From contig JAKANG010000124.1 of NCBI GenBank assembly GCA_021812505.1, forward strand, positions 1-5,754: 5,754 bases of DNA. Reading direction: 5' to 3'. A program made the translations under genes and the position numbers. Each line of letters begins with the position of its first letter. Position 1 is the stretch's first letter. Of the stretch, positions 5,199-5,754 are shown piece by piece. The notes beneath the pieces were generated by a model. The model saw only the letters and a list, made by a program, of their open reading frames with translations, was not told the origin of the DNA and searched no databases. This DNA is from Pseudomonadota bacterium. GTDB lineage: Bacteria; Pseudomonadota; Alphaproteobacteria; Rhizobiales; Beijerinckiaceae.

Positions 5199-5675
5199 GC
5201 GCTTCGAGAACTGGAAGCTGCGGCGGGCTTTGCGCTTGCCGTATTTCTTGCGCTCCACGACGCGCGAGTCGCGGGTGAGGAAGCCTTCCTTCTTCAGCGC
5301 CGGGCGCAGGCCGGGCTCGTAATAGGTCAGGGCCTTGGAAAGGCCGTGGCGGACCGCGCCGGCCTGACCGGAAAGGCCGCCGCCGGCGACCGTGATCATG
5401 ATGTCATACTGGGTTTCGCGCTGGGTGACGCCGAGCGGCTGGCGAACGATCATCTGCAGCACGGGCCGGGCGAAATAGACGCCGAGTTCGCGGCCGTTGA
5501 CGGTGACCTTGCCGGAGCCGGGCTTGACCCAGACGCGGGCGACCGCGTTCTTGCGCTTGCCGGTTGCGTAGGCGCGGCCGAGCTTGTCGAGCTTCTGGAC
5601 ATGGGCGGGGGCTTCCGGGGCAGGAGCGGCGGTCGCGCCCTTGAGGTCCTGGAGGGAGGAAAGGGTCTCGGACAT
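5196..5675 (-). CDS. rpsI: 30S ribosomal protein S9
   Basis: S9 is a small-subunit protein of the 30S head whose C-terminal tail reaches the P-site tRNA. The product is 159 residues. Residues 1-32 form an Ala/Pro-rich extension absent from the 130-residue E. coli protein but usual in Hyphomicrobiales. The core starts at [17 protein letters not shown] (34-50). The family signature runs from GGGLSGQ (98-104) to GLSKAL (111-116), and the invariant basic tail ends in SKR. The ATG at 5675 lies two bases after the rplM stop codon, so the two genes are co-transcribed; a modest GGAAAG about nine bases upstream, within the rplM end, serves as ribosome binding site. The operon ends at the terminator at 5141-5173. 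Confidence 0.98.
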   Translation of the reverse strand: MSETLSSLQDLKGATAAPAPEAPAHVQKLDKLGRAYATGKRKNAVARVWVKPGSGKVTVNGRELGVYFARPVLQMIVRQPLGVTQRETQYDIMITVAGGGLSGQAGAVRHGLSKALTYYEPGLRPALKKEGFLTRDSRVVERKKYGKRKARRSFQFSKR

Positions 5676-5677
5676 GA

Positions 5678-5754
5678 TCAGTCTTTCCGCGAATTCTTGG
5701 AGTTCAGGGCGGCGACGTCGAGAACGGTCGGGTTCTGGGCCGCATGGGGATGTT
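5678..5754 (-). CDS. rplM: 50S ribosomal protein L13 (C-terminal end only)
   Basis: Only the last 24 codons and a TGA stop are in the window; the gene continues beyond the right edge. The encoded end begins [17 protein letters not shown] and finishes SRKD, matching the alphaproteobacterial L13 tail, in which HPHEAQQP-type and LDV(A/G)xxN motifs are usual. The direct junction with rpsI (two bases apart) is the standard rplM-rpsI operon, which confirms the call. Confidence 0.93.
   Translation of the reverse strand, partial: HPHAAQNPTVLDVAALNSKNSRKD

Overview
The window looks like a piece of chromosome from a GC-rich alphaproteobacterium, most likely in the Hyphomicrobiales (Rhizobiales). The reasons are the rplM-rpsI-argC gene order, an S9 protein with the roughly 30-residue N-terminal extension usual in that group, an alphaproteobacterial class I PHA synthase, and two intergenic copies of a CCCGAAAAGT-type palindromic element that I recall from rhizobial and methylotroph genomes. 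A Beijerinckiaceae or Methylocystaceae methylotroph would fit, but the sequence does not settle the genus.

Layout from left to right. (1) Minus strand, 1-575: the N-terminal half of a PLP-dependent aminotransferase of the AlaC / LL-diaminopimelate aminotransferase group, cut by the window edge. (2) Minus strand, 687-1064: a small exported protein of unknown function, upstream of the aminotransferase and pointing the same way. (3) A divergent control region of about 180 bp. (4) Plus strand, 1244-3199: a complete class I poly(3-hydroxyalkanoate) synthase, PhaC, with its Cys-Asp-His triad and an unusual basic, proline-rich N-terminal extension. (5) Plus strand, 3442-4035: a secreted Gly/Tyr/Pro-rich protein with three 13-residue tandem repeats, flanked by inverted copies of the palindromic element. 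(6) Minus strand, 4163-5092: argC of the short 'type 2' form (arginine biosynthesis). (7) Minus strand: the rplM 3' end and complete rpsI, two bases apart, closed by a textbook intrinsic terminator.

Functionally this is mostly housekeeping: amino-acid metabolism (aminotransferase, ArgC), translation (L13, S9) and carbon storage (PhaC). The parts not explained by known families are the two small exported proteins, the PhaC N-terminal tail, a 12-bp tandem duplication before the aminotransferase gene, and a hairpin that overlaps the ribosome binding site of the repeat protein. I found no CRISPR array, transposase, phage gene, tRNA, rRNA or toxin-antitoxin pair. No gap between genes exceeds 300 bp. 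I see no evidence for a new multi-gene system here.
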